A stretch of 27,224 nucleotides of DNA from Myxococcales bacterium UBA5297 (lineage in GTDB: Bacteria; Myxococcota; Myxococcia; Myxococcales; UBA5297). Position numbers and translations under genes: made by a program. The stretch is from positions 120,392-147,615 of the forward strand of contig DHSB01000072.1 in assembly GCA_002408385.1 (NCBI GenBank), read 5' to 3'. This document shows, in pieces, positions 1-8,583 of the stretch. Positions within the stretch are counted from its first letter, which is position 1; each line of letters opens with the position of its first letter. The notes below the pieces were generated by a model. The model did no database searches, was not told the DNA's origin, and worked only from the letters and a program-made list of their open reading frames with translations.

Positions 1-3000
1 CGGCGCGCTCGCGTAGGCCACGTCGCCGTCGGCGTCGCGCACCGCGACCCGCGGGCGGTAGGTCCCGGCGGCCGGCCAGGTGAGCGCGGACGAAAGCCCG
101 GCGCTCCACCCGCTCCACGGCGCCGGGCCGGGCGCGAGGCCGCTGTCGTCCCAGCTCGTCTCGAGCTGCGCGGCCGGCGTCTGGTAATCGCGCGAGAGCG
201 ACGCGTCGGCCAGGGCAGCCGCGCCCGCGAGCACGGCGCCCGGAGTGAGCTGCAGCCGCGCGAGGGGCGCGGAGCGCGACGGCGCGGCGAGGACGTCGAA
301 AGGCGCCGAAGTGCCGACCATCGAGTCGGAGACGGCGACGAGGCGCAGTCCGGTCGCGGCGGGCGCTATCGAAACCTCGCCGTTCCAGACGCCGCCGCTG
401 AAGGCCGCGGTCTCGGAATCCGAGCTGCAGTCGCGCTCGCAGATGACCGTGCCCGCGCCCATCAACTCGAGCGTCGCGGTGCCCGCGAAGTGTGGCGTCG
501 GGTTCTCGTAGACGTCGAGCGCGCGCAGCGCAACCGGGAAGGGCACGCCTTCGGGCTGCGGCGAGGCGAGGGGATCCCAAGCGAAACGGGCGCTCGGCCC
601 TGGCTCGACCGTCTCGTCCTGACTCGCGCTGGTGCCGAAGGCGCTCGCGCTCACCGTCACCGTCGCGGCTGCAGTCCCGCGCACGTAGAAGCTGAGGGTG
701 TCGCTGCCCGGGTCGAAGGTGGGCGAGGTCAGCCGCGTCGCGCAGGAGCCGTCGGAGTAGAAGCCGAAGTCGGCGCCGCCCGTGCTCGACAAGGCGAGCG
801 GAGTGAGCACGCCGCTGGCGACAGGATTGCCGAGCGCGTCCTGGCTCTGGACGGCGACGATCTGCGAGCACCCGCCGGCCGCGAGGGCCCGGGGCGGGGT
901 GACGAAGACGAGCTGGTCGGGCGTGCGCGCGTTGACCTGCTGGAGCTGGCTCGCGCCCGCCAGGCCGCTCGCCGTCGCGCTCACCGTCACCTGGGCGGCG
1001 CGGCGGCCGAGGAAGTAGAAGTCGCCCCGGGGCGAGGCGGCCGGCAGCGCGAGCGTGGCTATCGGCTGTGTGCAGTCGGGGTCGGAGAAGAGGCCCAAGC
1101 CCTCGGGCGGCGCGCCGCGCAGGTTGACGACGGTCGCGCCAGCGGTCGTCGCCACGTTTCCGAACCGGTCCTCGACCGCGACCGTGAGGACCGGCGAGCA
1201 CTCACCGGCGAGCGTCACGCGCGACGGGGTGCGGAAGCCGAGCGCCTCCGGCGCGTCGGCGGTGATGGTTTCGGTCTGCGAGGCGCCGGTCCAGCCGCTT
1301 ACCGACGTGGTGATGATCTGGTCGCCGGCGACAGTGCCCCGCAGGTAGAAGGTCGCGCGGCTGGATCCGGCGGCAAGCTGCACCGAGGCCACCACAGTCG
1401 CGCAGGCCGCGTCGCGGAAGAAGGTGATGCCGGGGCCCGCCGACGCGAGCGCGACCGGGGTGTCCGCCCCGACGTCGCGAGGGACCTCGTTGGGATCCCG
1501 CGCCTCGACGGTGAGAGCGGCCGAGCAGCGGCCGGCGATCAGGGCCTGCGGGTCGGTGACGAACGCGAGCCGGTCGGGCAGCGGCGGCAGGATGGTCTCG
1601 GTCTGCTGCGCCGACTGCAGGCCCGGGCTCGAGGCGGTCACGGTGTACGAGCCCTCGGCCCTGCCCTTGAACGAGAAGCTGGCGCGGGCCTCGCCGGGCG
1701 CGACGGAAAGAGCGCTGGCGGAGGCGGCGCACCCCGGTCCTGCGAAGAGCTCGAGGCCGCCGGCGGGCGAGGCTTCGAGGGCGACGGACGCCGCGGCGGC
1801 GACCGGGGAGGGGTTGCCGAAGGCGTCGCGGATCTCCAGGCGCGCCTCGGTCGAGCACTCGCCGGTGATCTTCGTCTGCGCCGCGGTGAGGAAGACGAGG
1901 CGCTCGGCACCGGCGGGCACGATGGCCTCGAGCTGCTGAGCCTCGCCCAGCGCCGCGGTCGTCGCCCGCAGGTCGACCTCGCCGGCCTTGGTCCCGCGGA
2001 AGTAGAAGGAGACGGCCTTGGTGCCCGGCTCGATGGCGAGCGCGCCGAGCGGCGTCGCGCAGCTCTCGTCGGCGAAGAGGGCGAAGCCGGTCTGCGGAGC
2101 TGCCGAGAGCGTGATGGGGACGCGCTCGCCGACGGTCGCCGCGTTGCCCTGGGCGTCGTGACTCTCGAGCGTGACGAGCAAGGAGCAGGCGCCCGCCGCC
2201 AGCCTCTGCGGCGCGGTGACGAAGGCGACGTGCGTCGCTTCGGCAGCCTCGACCGTGTGGAGCTGCCCGTCGCCCTCGAGGCCGTGGGCCTCGGCGCGCA
2301 GGAGGATCTTGCCGGCGCGGCCGCTGCGGAAGTGGAAGACGAGCTCGGCCTGCTCGGGCCCGAAGGCCGCCGCGGAGACCGGCTCGGTGCACGCCGCGTC
2401 GGCGAACAGCTCGAATCCGGGTGACGGCTGTGCCGCGAGCTCGACCGGCAGCTCCGCCTCGACCCGAGTCTCGAATCCCGAGACGTCGATGACGCTGAGC
2501 CGGACCGGAGCCGAGCAAGTCCCGGCGAGGAGGGTCTGCGCCGCGCTCGTCCAGCGCAGCCCGGCCGCCTCGCGAGGCTGCACGTCGAAGGGATTGGAGC
2601 GGCCCTCGCGCCCGAGCTCGTCGCGGACGACGAGGACGTCGCCCACGCTCGGCTCGCGGACCTCGACCGGGCCGGTCCAGCGGCCGGCGGCGAAGAACCC
2701 GGCGGTCGACGGGAGCGCCGAGCCCGACGCGTCGCTCAGCGACAGCGAGCCGTTGAAGTAGGGGACGACCTGGCCTTCGGCATCGACGGCCTCGACCGTG
2801 ACCGGGAAGGGCGCGAAAACCCGCTGCGGGCCGATCTCGGAGATTCGGTAGCCGACGACGAGCTCGCTCAGCTCCTCGACCGACAGCAGGCGGAAGGCCG
2901 CCGGCAGCGTCGCCTCCTGTTCCCAGGGATCGACGACGAGGAGGTCGTAAGTGCCCGGGGCGACGCCCTCGGGGACCACCGCGCTCAGCGAGCCGTCGGC

Positions 3001-3678
3001 CTCGAGGCGCACCTGGCGCAGGGTCGTGTTGCCGAGGCGGGCGACGAAGCGGGAGTCGACGCGCGGCTCGCCGCCGAAGTCGCTGAAGACGCGGGGGCCG
3101 AGCCCGTTGCCGTGGATGGAGATCTCGACCGCTTCGCCCTCGACCGCGCGGCTGGGGCTCACCGCGACCAGCTCGGGCACCGGGCGCGAGCCGCTGGTGC
3201 AGGCGGCGAGCAGAAGGGCCAGGCCGCAGGCGGCGAGAAGGGAGGTCTGGCGGAGCTGGAGCCCCGCCGTCCATCCGTCCCGACAGAGTGGAGGAGGAGG
3301 CTCCGGCTTCGTCGGCGCGCGGGGGCACGTCTGGCGGAGTTGGAGCTCCGCCGTCCATCCGTCCCGACCGAGTGGAGGAGGAAGCTTCGGCTTCGTCGGC
3401 GCGCGGGGGCACGTCTGGCGGAGCTGGAGCCCCGCCGTCCATCCGTGCCGACGGAGTGGAGGAGGAGGCTCCGGCTGCCTCGGCGCGCGGTCGCACGTCT
3501 GGCAGAGCTGGAGCTCCGCCGTCCATCCGTCCTGACAGAGTGGAGGAGGAAGCTCCGGCTTCGTCGGCGCGCGGGGGCACGTCTGGCGGAGCTGGATCTC
3601 CGCCGTCCATTCGCCAGAGCTGGAGCGCGGCCCTCCATCCGTCTGTGTGACGCAGTGGCTCACCATGGACTCCGCCAT
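1..3678 (-). CDS. Large Ig-like/PKD-repeat surface lipoprotein, C-terminus beyond the left edge, with minisatellite-coded N-terminus
   Basis: The frame is open from ATG 3678 to base 1, at least 1226 codons. The start is chosen because its A overlaps the TGA of the upstream gene (TGATG), as at the previous junction in the operon. Residues 1 to about 145 are mostly encoded by an 84-bp tandem repeat. Two lipobox-like strings (LLAAC, LLLAACTSG) follow at about residues 147-163, then an IPT/TIG-like domain (about 165-250) and an Ig-like domain. After these come six tandem domains of about 110 residues, each with the pattern G-x-C-S ... F-x-x-D-x-x-C, implying one disulfide each. Another Ig-like domain and a PKD-like domain (about 1135-1226) follow. 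It is a paralogue of the upstream lipoprotein. Function is inferred to be surface adhesion or scaffolding. Oddity: there is no ATG, GTG or TTG in frame between codon 6 and the signal-like sequence, so the signal sits about 150 residues inside the protein. Confidence 0.8.
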   Translation of the reverse strand, partial: MAESMVSHCVTQTDGGPRSSSGEWTAEIQLRQTCPRAPTKPELPPPLCQDGWTAELQLCQTCDRAPRQPEPPPPLRRHGWTAGLQLRQTCPRAPTKPKLPPPLGRDGWTAELQLRQTCPRAPTKPEPPPPLCRDGWTAGLQLRQTSLLAACGLALLLAACTSGSRPVPELVAVSPSRAVEGEAVEISIHGNGLGPRVFSDFGGEPRVDSRFVARLGNTTLRQVRLEADGSLSAVVPEGVAPGTYDLLVVDPWEQEATLPAAFRLLSVEELSELVVGYRISEIGPQRVFAPFPVTVEAVDAEGQVVPYFNGSLSLSDASGSALPSTAGFFAAGRWTGPVEVREPSVGDVLVVRDELGREGRSNPFDVQPREAAGLRWTSAAQTLLAGTCSAPVRLSVIDVSGFETRVEAELPVELAAQPSPGFELFADAACTEPVSAAAFGPEQAELVFHFRSGRAGKILLRAEAHGLEGDGQLHTVEAAEATHVAFVTAPQRLAAGACSLLVTLESHDAQGNAATVGERVPITLSAAPQTGFALFADESCATPLGALAIEPGTKAVSFYFRGTKAGEVDLRATTAALGEAQQLEAIVPAGAERLVFLTAAQTKITGECSTEARLEIRDAFGNPSPVAAAASVALEASPAGGLELFAGPGCAASASALSVAPGEARASFSFKGRAEGSYTVTASSPGLQSAQQTETILPPLPDRLAFVTDPQALIAGRCSAALTVEARDPNEVPRDVGADTPVALASAGPGITFFRDAACATVVASVQLAAGSSRATFYLRGTVAGDQIITTSVSGWTGASQTETITADAPEALGFRTPSRVTLAGECSPVLTVAVEDRFGNVATTAGATVVNLRGAPPEGLGLFSDPDCTQPIATLALPAASPRGDFYFLGRRAAQVTVSATASGLAGASQLQQVNARTPDQLVFVTPPRALAAGGCSQIVAVQSQDALGNPVASGVLTPLALSSTGGADFGFYSDGSCATRLTSPTFDPGSDTLSFYVRGTAAATVTVSASAFGTSASQDETVEPGPSARFAWDPLASPQPEGVPFPVALRALDVYENPTPHFAGTATLELMGAGTVICERDCSSDSETAAFSGGVWNGEVSIAPAATGLRLVAVSDSMVGTSAPFDVLAAPSRSAPLARLQLTPGAVLAGAAALADASLSRDYQTPAAQLETSWDDSGLAPGPAPWSGWSAGLSSALTWPAAGTYRPRVAVRDADGDVAYASAP
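3245..3650. repeat. 84-bp tandem repeat (minisatellite) inside the lipoprotein gene
   Basis: Unit boundaries at the shared CTGGC(G/A)GAG word fall at 3247, 3331, 3415, 3499 and 3583, exactly 84 bp apart. There are four full units, then a partial unit to about 3612 and a further degenerate piece to about 3650. Units differ by scattered substitutions (for example G/A and T/C in the GGAGCTCC part) but not by indels. The period is 28 codons, so copy-number change keeps the reading frame. On the mRNA strand each unit carries a pyrimidine run of the type CCTCCTCCTCCACT. The array lies between the stop of one lipoprotein gene and the signal-like sequence of the next. Confidence 0.92.
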
Positions 3679-5039
3679 CACGGGCTCGCGGTCAGGACCA
3701 TCACCGCCGGCGTCAGGGAAGTGGAAGGGGCCGCCTTGATCGAGCTCGTCCCCGCGCCGGCGGCGCGCACGTGGAAGCTCGCCAGGTTGGCTTCGGGGTC
3801 GAGGTCGACCGAAACGATTTCGTTCGCACAGGCGGCGTCGGCGAAGAAGCGCAGCGCCCCGGCCGGCTGCGACTCGAGCGCGGTCTGGACGGCCTGCGAA
3901 GGCGCGCTCGGGTTGCCGAAGGCGTCGAGGGCGCGCAGCTCGACTGGGCTCGAGCACTCGCCGAGCGTCAGCATGAGCGACGGGGTGACGAACTCGATGG
4001 CCGCGGGCGCGAGCGCCGAGATCGACTGCGCCTGGCTCGCGCCGGGCACGCTCTCGGGCAGGGCACGCAGGGTCACCAGGCCCGCCTTCTCGCCGCGGAA
4101 AGAGAAGGTGGCTTGGGCGGCGCCGGGCGCGAAGGCGATCTTCGTCGCCGGCTCGCTGCAAGCCGCGCCCGCGAAGAAGGTGAAGCGATCGGGCGGCGCA
4201 GCGGCGAGCCGGACGGCGAGCGTCTCGACCGCGGGCGCGAGACGCCCGAGCGCGTCGCGCAGCTCGAGGTCCACGGGTTGGGAGCAGTCGCCGGCCGAGA
4301 GCTGCTGTGGAGCCGAGGTGATCGCCATCTGCACCGCGAGGCCGGGCTCGACCGCAAACTCTTCAGAACGGCCAGAGTGGCCCTGGTCGTCGGCCGCCTC
4401 GAGCCTGTTCGCGGCCGTCAGGGCCGAGACGGTCACGTGCGCGCGCGCCCTGCCGAGCGCGAACGGGCCGACGACGGTGGGCGAGAGCGACTCGGTCCGG
4501 TCGGCGAGCGTCACCGAGCCCGTGAACCCGTCGACGAGGCCGCCCTCGGCGTCTATCGCGGTCAGCTCGACGAGGAAGGGGACGCCGACGCGCTGTGGGT
4601 CCAGGGGCTCGAAGCGGAAGCCGGCGACGTGCTCGGCCGAGCGCACGACGCGGAAGACCTCGGGCAGGAACGCCTCGCGGCCGAGTGGATCGGTGACGCG
4701 CACGCCATAGAAGCCGCGGGCGAGCCCGGCGGGGACGGTGGCCTGCAGCTCTTGCGACGAGACCCGCTGCACCCGTGGCAGCGCCGCGGTCGGCAGCGTC
4801 GAGTCCGACGGGACCAGATCGACGCGGAAGGCGTCGTCGAGCCCGCTCTCGGCCGGATCGTTGAAGTCGGTGCGCACCCGCGGCAGGAAGCTGTCGCCGC
4901 TCAGGGTGAGCCCGACCGGCGCGTCGTCCTCGCCGGCCGACGGGGAGACGGCCGACAGGCGCGGCCCGGGCAGCTCGTCGCGGCCCGAGGTGCAGGCGCC
5001 GAGCGCGGCCGCGAGGATGAGCAGGGCGGGCGCGCGCAT
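3678..5039 (-). CDS. Ig-like repeat surface lipoprotein (453 aa)
   Basis: A lipoprotein signal covers residues 1-16 (MRAPALLILAAALGAC, then TSG), predicting acylation at Cys16 and envelope anchoring. Residues about 28-115 resemble an IPT/TIG domain. An Ig-like domain follows (about 125-220), then two tandem domains of about 100 residues. Each of those has a G-(D/E)-C-S motif and a later F-F-A-(G/D)-A-A-C motif, suggesting one intradomain disulfide. The same domain occurs six times in the downstream paralogue. ATG 5039 overlaps the TGA of the upstream barrel gene by one base, and its own TGA overlaps the next ATG in the same way, so translational coupling across the operon is likely. No enzymatic motif is visible. 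A structural or adhesive surface role, possibly presented by the co-encoded barrel protein, is inference. Confidence 0.85.
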   Translation of the reverse strand: MRAPALLILAAALGACTSGRDELPGPRLSAVSPSAGEDDAPVGLTLSGDSFLPRVRTDFNDPAESGLDDAFRVDLVPSDSTLPTAALPRVQRVSSQELQATVPAGLARGFYGVRVTDPLGREAFLPEVFRVVRSAEHVAGFRFEPLDPQRVGVPFLVELTAIDAEGGLVDGFTGSVTLADRTESLSPTVVGPFALGRARAHVTVSALTAANRLEAADDQGHSGRSEEFAVEPGLAVQMAITSAPQQLSAGDCSQPVDLELRDALGRLAPAVETLAVRLAAAPPDRFTFFAGAACSEPATKIAFAPGAAQATFSFRGEKAGLVTLRALPESVPGASQAQSISALAPAAIEFVTPSLMLTLGECSSPVELRALDAFGNPSAPSQAVQTALESQPAGALRFFADAACANEIVSVDLDPEANLASFHVRAAGAGTSSIKAAPSTSLTPAVMVLTASP

Positions 5040-7060
5040 CAGAACAGTCCGAAGCGGTAGCCGAGCTCGAACGAGAGCCCGCCCGCGTCGAGGTGGAAGT
5101 CCTCGTCGTCGACCGGCGCCCAGGCCCAGGAGGCCTCGGCGAAGAGCTGGCCGGGGCCGAGATCGAGCGCGCCGCCGACCAGGCCGACGGCGCCGAGTCC
5201 GACCTGCACCGCGTCGTAGCCGTTGGCCTCGGCGCGCACCCGCGCCCAGGTGGCGACCGCGCCCGCGCCGAGGTAGCCGGCAAAGCGCGAGGTGACCAGC
5301 GGCACGAAGGCGAGCTTGAGGGCGGTGGGCACGAAGTCGGCCTGCGAGCGGCTCTCGGCGAAGGCGCCCGGGACGGTCTGGGTCGCGCGGCCATAGGTCG
5401 CCGACAGGCCCAGCCCGAAGCTCGCCGTGGAGAGCCGGAAGGGGATCCAGAGATCGAGCCCGGCGCGCGGGCCCGAGAGCTCGGCGAGGCTGTGCGTGTA
5501 GCCGGCACGCAGGCCGGCGAGCAGGCGGCGCTCTTCGCGCAGCGGGATGGGGAGGACCGACTCGAAGCTGTTCGAGGAGTCGACGACGCGCACCAGCGCC
5601 TCGGCGCCCGGCGGCACGGTCTCGGGCGAGACGTAGTCGACGCGGTAGCGGCCCTCGCCAAGGTCGAGCACCGGGCTGACGGTGCCCTGGCCAGGTGCGG
5701 CGAGGGCGATCAGGCGCGCGCCCGGCAGCGGCACGCCCGCCTTGTCGCGCACGTCCAGGGTGAGCACGGCGCGGCTGTGGCCGTCGGCGAGCACCGGGCG
5801 CGGCGCGACCCGCCCGGTCAGCGAGGCGGGCAGGGGCAGCGGGAGCACCTGATAGTTGGCGCCGGTGGTCAGGCCCTGGCCGTCGGGCTTGAAGACGGTG
5901 GCCGAGAAGCGCACCAGGCCGCCCTCGGGATAGGCCGCGGGGGCGACGAAGCGTGCCTGGTAGACGCCGTCGGCCCGGTAGTGGAGGCCCTCGATGCGCT
6001 GGCCGTTGGCCATCAGCTCGATGCGCTGCAGCGGCAGGCCCAGGCGGTTCTCGTCGAAGACCCGCACCTCGACGGTGGCCGAGGCGTGGCCGTCAGCGAT
6101 GAGCGGCGCGTCGGGCGGCTTGACCACTATCTCGGCGGGCGGCGGCAGGCCGAGCGCGAGCTTGGCGCTGCCCTGGGCGGCCTTGTCGCCGGCGACCGTG
6201 ACCTGGAAGCCGATCTCGCGCGAGACCGAGCCGCGCGGGGGCACGAAGCGGTAGCTGTAGCGCGGGGGTTCGGCGCGCAGCAGCGTCACCTCGCCCTCGG
6301 TCGGCACGACGCGGACCGAGTCGGGGGCGACCGCGCCGGCGTCGTAGAAGACGTCGACGCGCGCCCAGTCGACGCCGTTGGCGAGGATGGCGTGGGGGAC
6401 GAGGGCGACGGTGAGCCGGTTGTAGGGCGGGGTCGAGACCGCGGCGCGCCGGGTGGTCACCGAGCCCGAGCGCTCCTTGATCTTGATGACGGCCTCGGGG
6501 ACGTCGGGCGGGACGTCGACCGGAACCGAGGCGCGGCCGCGGGCGTTGGTCGCCACGGGGCCGAACTCCTTCTCGCCGACGGTGACCCGCACCTCGGAGC
6601 GCGGAGGGGCGACGGCGTCGATACGCGTCGTGCCCTGCAGCGGCAGGCGCATGAACTCGATGGGCGCCTCCGGGCCCGACTCGCGCCAGGCTGCGACGAG
6701 CGCGACCTGGGGAAAGAGCGTCTTCGGAGGCGTGTAGACCGCGCGGTAGAGGCCGGGCTCGACCCGCGTCACCTCGCCGAAGCTGCCGACGTTGACCGAC
6801 AGGCGCAGTGGACGCGGCTCCCCAGGCGGCTCCTCGACCTGGAAGAGCACGCCGACCGACTCGACGCGGCCGAGGACGACGGGGCCATTTTCGAGGGTGA
6901 GCGAGGCGCCGAGGGCGGGGGCGGCGGTGCCGAGGGCCATGCTCAGGACGAAGGCGAGCGCGAGGGCGGTCCGGGCCGATGGCGTCCACGCGCGCTCGAC
7001 GGCGGCGCGAAGGGCGCTCGAGAGGGTTCTGGCTTCCAAGGTGGGGCTCCCGCCTGCCAA
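5039..7060 (-). CDS. Ig-repeat outer-membrane protein with C-terminal beta-barrel
   Basis: 673 residues. A hydrophobic signal segment lies at about residues 31-52 (ALALAFVLSMALGTAAPALG). Several Ig-like/filamin-like repeats follow, with the motifs GLYRAVYTPP, GVYQARFVAPAAYPEGG and GRYRVDYVSPETVPPGA, invasin-type in character. The last 130 or so residues alternate polar and hydrophobic residues with many aromatics and Gly, and end in YRFGLF. A C-terminal Phe is the usual signal for BAM-dependent outer-membrane barrels. The start is TTG 7060: no ATG or GTG precedes the signal in frame, and an in-frame TGA lies near 7115. A second TTG seven codons in is the alternative. It is first in the operon and its TGA overlaps the next gene's ATG. 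It probably displays its repeats at the cell surface or in the periplasm; a specific function cannot be read. Confidence 0.82.
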   Translation of the reverse strand: MAGGSPTLEARTLSSALRAAVERAWTPSARTALALAFVLSMALGTAAPALGASLTLENGPVVLGRVESVGVLFQVEEPPGEPRPLRLSVNVGSFGEVTRVEPGLYRAVYTPPKTLFPQVALVAAWRESGPEAPIEFMRLPLQGTTRIDAVAPPRSEVRVTVGEKEFGPVATNARGRASVPVDVPPDVPEAVIKIKERSGSVTTRRAAVSTPPYNRLTVALVPHAILANGVDWARVDVFYDAGAVAPDSVRVVPTEGEVTLLRAEPPRYSYRFVPPRGSVSREIGFQVTVAGDKAAQGSAKLALGLPPPAEIVVKPPDAPLIADGHASATVEVRVFDENRLGLPLQRIELMANGQRIEGLHYRADGVYQARFVAPAAYPEGGLVRFSATVFKPDGQGLTTGANYQVLPLPLPASLTGRVAPRPVLADGHSRAVLTLDVRDKAGVPLPGARLIALAAPGQGTVSPVLDLGEGRYRVDYVSPETVPPGAEALVRVVDSSNSFESVLPIPLREERRLLAGLRAGYTHSLAELSGPRAGLDLWIPFRLSTASFGLGLSATYGRATQTVPGAFAESRSQADFVPTALKLAFVPLVTSRFAGYLGAGAVATWARVRAEANGYDAVQVGLGAVGLVGGALDLGPGQLFAEASWAWAPVDDEDFHLDAGGLSFELGYRFGLF

Positions 7061-7778
7061 GGCCTTCGTGTTCGACAGGCCCGATTGTCCGATTCGAGAG
7101 GATAGGCGCCGGCAGGGGCCGACTCAAGGAACGGGATGCGCTCTTCACCCGCGTGTTCTTGCTGGGCGAGGGGTTTGTCTTCAGCTCCCCGGGCGCCAGG
7201 AGGCCGGAGTCCGGTCGAGGAGCGCGGACGCGACAGACGACCGAGCAAACTCGCAGCGGGAGCGCCGCCCTTCCAGGCCTTTCATCGGCGGCGCCCGCGC
7301 CGGCGCGCGTCGGCAACGGGTCCGCTCAGCCGGGCGCGGCGGCGAGCAGCGCCGCAGGTCCGCCGAGCGCCTCGTCGAAGTGCAGAGCGCCCTGCCTGTG
7401 CCCCGGCGTCCGAGGCTCTCCTCCTTCGAGCTGGAGGTCGAGCCCGCGCGCCCTCGCCTTGGTTTCGACCATCCCCAGCAAGCGGTGGTAGTCCCTGGCG
7501 CCCAGCCCCAGGGCCCAGCCCGAAACACGGCTTTCCGAGGACTTGGACGGGAGGCGCATGGAACGCTCCGCGGCGTTGTTAGACAGCCAGACAATGCCCG
7601 TGCCCACGCGGCGGGCGCCCGCCGACGCAGTGATGGACCCTCGGCGGCCTGCACACCGCCCGGACGGGGAATTCAGATGCCCACCTGGGGCTGTTTTCTG
7701 GTATTCAGGGCGGGCCCGCGAGCCCCGAGCCCCGCTCGCTGACAACTGCCGCGGGCCGGTCCTTTAGGAGAGCGAACA
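7061..7778. other. Intergenic region with transposase debris
   Basis: The region separates the minus-strand envelope operon from the plus-strand ferredoxin gene, so it should hold both promoters, but I cannot point to convincing -35/-10 boxes. Short frames are open on both strands because of high GC and none looks complete. The only recognisable content is an IS66-like transposase fragment on the minus strand (7425-7604) and the ferredoxin ribosome-binding site (TAGGAG, near 7766). Confidence 0.6.
7425..7604 (-). pseudogene. IS66-family transposase remnant (C-terminal part)
   Basis: A minus-strand frame contains WLSNNAAERSMR and, about 25 residues later, RLLGMVETKARARGLDLQ. The first matches the IS66 DDE transposase region around the last catalytic Glu (family pattern D-N-N-x-A-E-R-x-x-R). 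The second matches the following helix (family pattern S-L-I-E-T-A-x-x-N-G-x-D-P). The first Asp of the family motif is Ser here, the spacer is diverged, and nothing recognisable remains of the N-terminal three quarters. It is therefore a decayed fragment, evidence of past insertion activity beside the restriction-modification island. The family match is from memory of the motif, not a search. Confidence 0.5.
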
Positions 7779-7970
7779 ATGGCGAACAAGATCACCGAAG
7801 AGTGCATTAGCTGTGGTGCGTGCGAGCCCGAGTGCCCGAACCAGGCCATCTCCCAGGGCGATGACAGCTATGTGATCGACGCTTCCAAGTGCGACGAGTG
7901 CGCGGCGCGCGGCGGCGACATGGGCTGCAAGTCCGTGTGCCCGACCGACGGCGCGATCGTCAAGGCGTAA
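7779..7970 (+). CDS. 2[4Fe-4S] ferredoxin (63 aa)
   Basis: A small soluble low-potential electron carrier. The first cluster motif is C9-x2-C12-x2-C15-x3-C19-P. The second is C38-x2-C41-x8-C50-x3-C54-P. The eight-residue spacing in the second motif is typical of the Allochromatium/YfhL-type bacterial ferredoxins rather than the clostridial type. Cys54 should complete cluster 1 and Cys19 cluster 2. Length is normal for the family. The ATG follows TAGGAGAG with about seven bases of spacing. The gene stands alone: no oxidoreductase partner is adjacent, and a strong hairpin 42 bases after the stop suggests a monocistronic transcript. The physiological partner cannot be told from context. Confidence 0.95.
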   Translation: MANKITEECISCGACEPECPNQAISQGDDSYVIDASKCDECAARGGDMGCKSVCPTDGAIVKA

Positions 7971-8011
7971 CGCGCTCGACCGGTCACGCTCCGATCAGCG
8001 GCTGTGAAGCC

Positions 8012-8047
8012 GAATGCCCCCTTTCCTGCACGGGAGAGGGGGCGTTC
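8012..8047 (+). terminator. Hairpin downstream of the ferredoxin gene
   Basis: A 15-bp stem pairs 8012-8026 with 8033-8047 around a six-base loop. It is GC-rich, with only G-T wobble exceptions, and is followed by TTC. It lies 42 bases after the ferredoxin stop. The U-tract is poor, so it may act as a weak intrinsic terminator or a 3'-end stabiliser. Confidence 0.6.
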
Positions 8048-8261
8048 TTCATCTGGCGCCTCGGCCGCAATGGCGTCCATCGGATCGGTCGGGTCTTCCC
8101 TCGATTGCGGTCATCGCGCGCGGGTGTGAGAGGCGGCGCAGTTGCCCGAACCGCGCTTCGCCCGTGGCCCCGTCGGCCTGGCGACCGGGAGGCTCGCGCC
8201 AAGGGCTGGCTCGCTGCTCCGATACGCTTCACCGCAGGGGCTCCGGCGGTCAGGGCCAGGA

Positions 8262-8282
8262 GACCGCGGCGTAGCGCAGGGG
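8262..8282. repeat. Left copy of a 21-bp direct repeat flanking the restriction-modification island
   Basis: The 21 bases starting GACCGCGGCG and ending GCAGGGG are identical to 11078-11098. Weaker similarity continues about 15-20 bases further right (shared TGG..AC.TTCTT pattern). Read on the minus strand this copy encodes PLRYAAV followed by SWP and a TGA (8252-8250), like the C-terminus of the cyclase at 11054. It is shifted one base out of frame relative to similar upstream sequence, so it looks like a dead gene end or an attachment-type duplication. Confidence 0.8.
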
Positions 8283-8527
8283 GCGTGGCAACCTTCTTCG
8301 GCAGGAGCCGAGCTACCGCAGGTGGCGCACGGGCGAGAGGGACCTACAGCAAGCCAAAGGCGAATGAGCGGCCCGACGATGTGGGAAAGCGTCAAGGAAG
8401 GTGCGCGCCGCTGAAGAAGAGGCGGCAGGCGAGGCAATGGGAAGCCGCCATCCCGGCGGTCTCTGCTGCGAGACCGAGAATGCCGAGTCGATGACTGCAC
8501 GGCCTTCTGCGAGTAGCTGTGGCCCAG

Positions 8528-8561
8528 CCAGCAGCGTGGTGAGGCCACCTCTCTGCTGCTG
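8528..8561 (-). terminator. Possible hairpin terminator of the restriction-modification operon
   Basis: On the minus strand, CAGCAGC and GCTGCTG flank an inner GGTG/CACC pairing, forming an interrupted stem starting about 23 bases after the methyltransferase stop. There is no clear T-tract, so its role is uncertain. Confidence 0.3.
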
Positions 8562-8583
8562 CCAAGGCCCGGTGGCAGTGCGC

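Larger units (their letters stand above)
8048..8583. other. Non-coding stretch left of the restriction-modification pair
   Basis: No gene with recognisable family motifs or a supported start is visible on either strand. The long open frames here encode low-information Arg/Ser/Ala/Pro-rich sequence. Base composition falls from left to right as the restriction-modification genes are approached. The stretch contains the left 21-bp repeat (8262-8282) and a hairpin near 8528-8561. Confidence 0.55.

Noticed and set aside
1202..3610. An 802-codon minus-strand frame running through the 84-bp repeats
   Set aside because: It is one of several frames the repeat leaves open. Beyond the repeats it is Arg-rich nonsense, whereas the frame open to base 1 gives the Ig-repeat paralogue of the upstream gene.
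490..7105. Very long plus-strand open frames across the left 7 kb (for example 490-2424 and 5093-7105)
   Set aside because: They are mirror frames of the minus-strand operon: composition is Arg/Gly/Ala-rich with no motifs. The minus-strand proteins show signals, repeats with conserved Cys, a barrel end and coupled starts.
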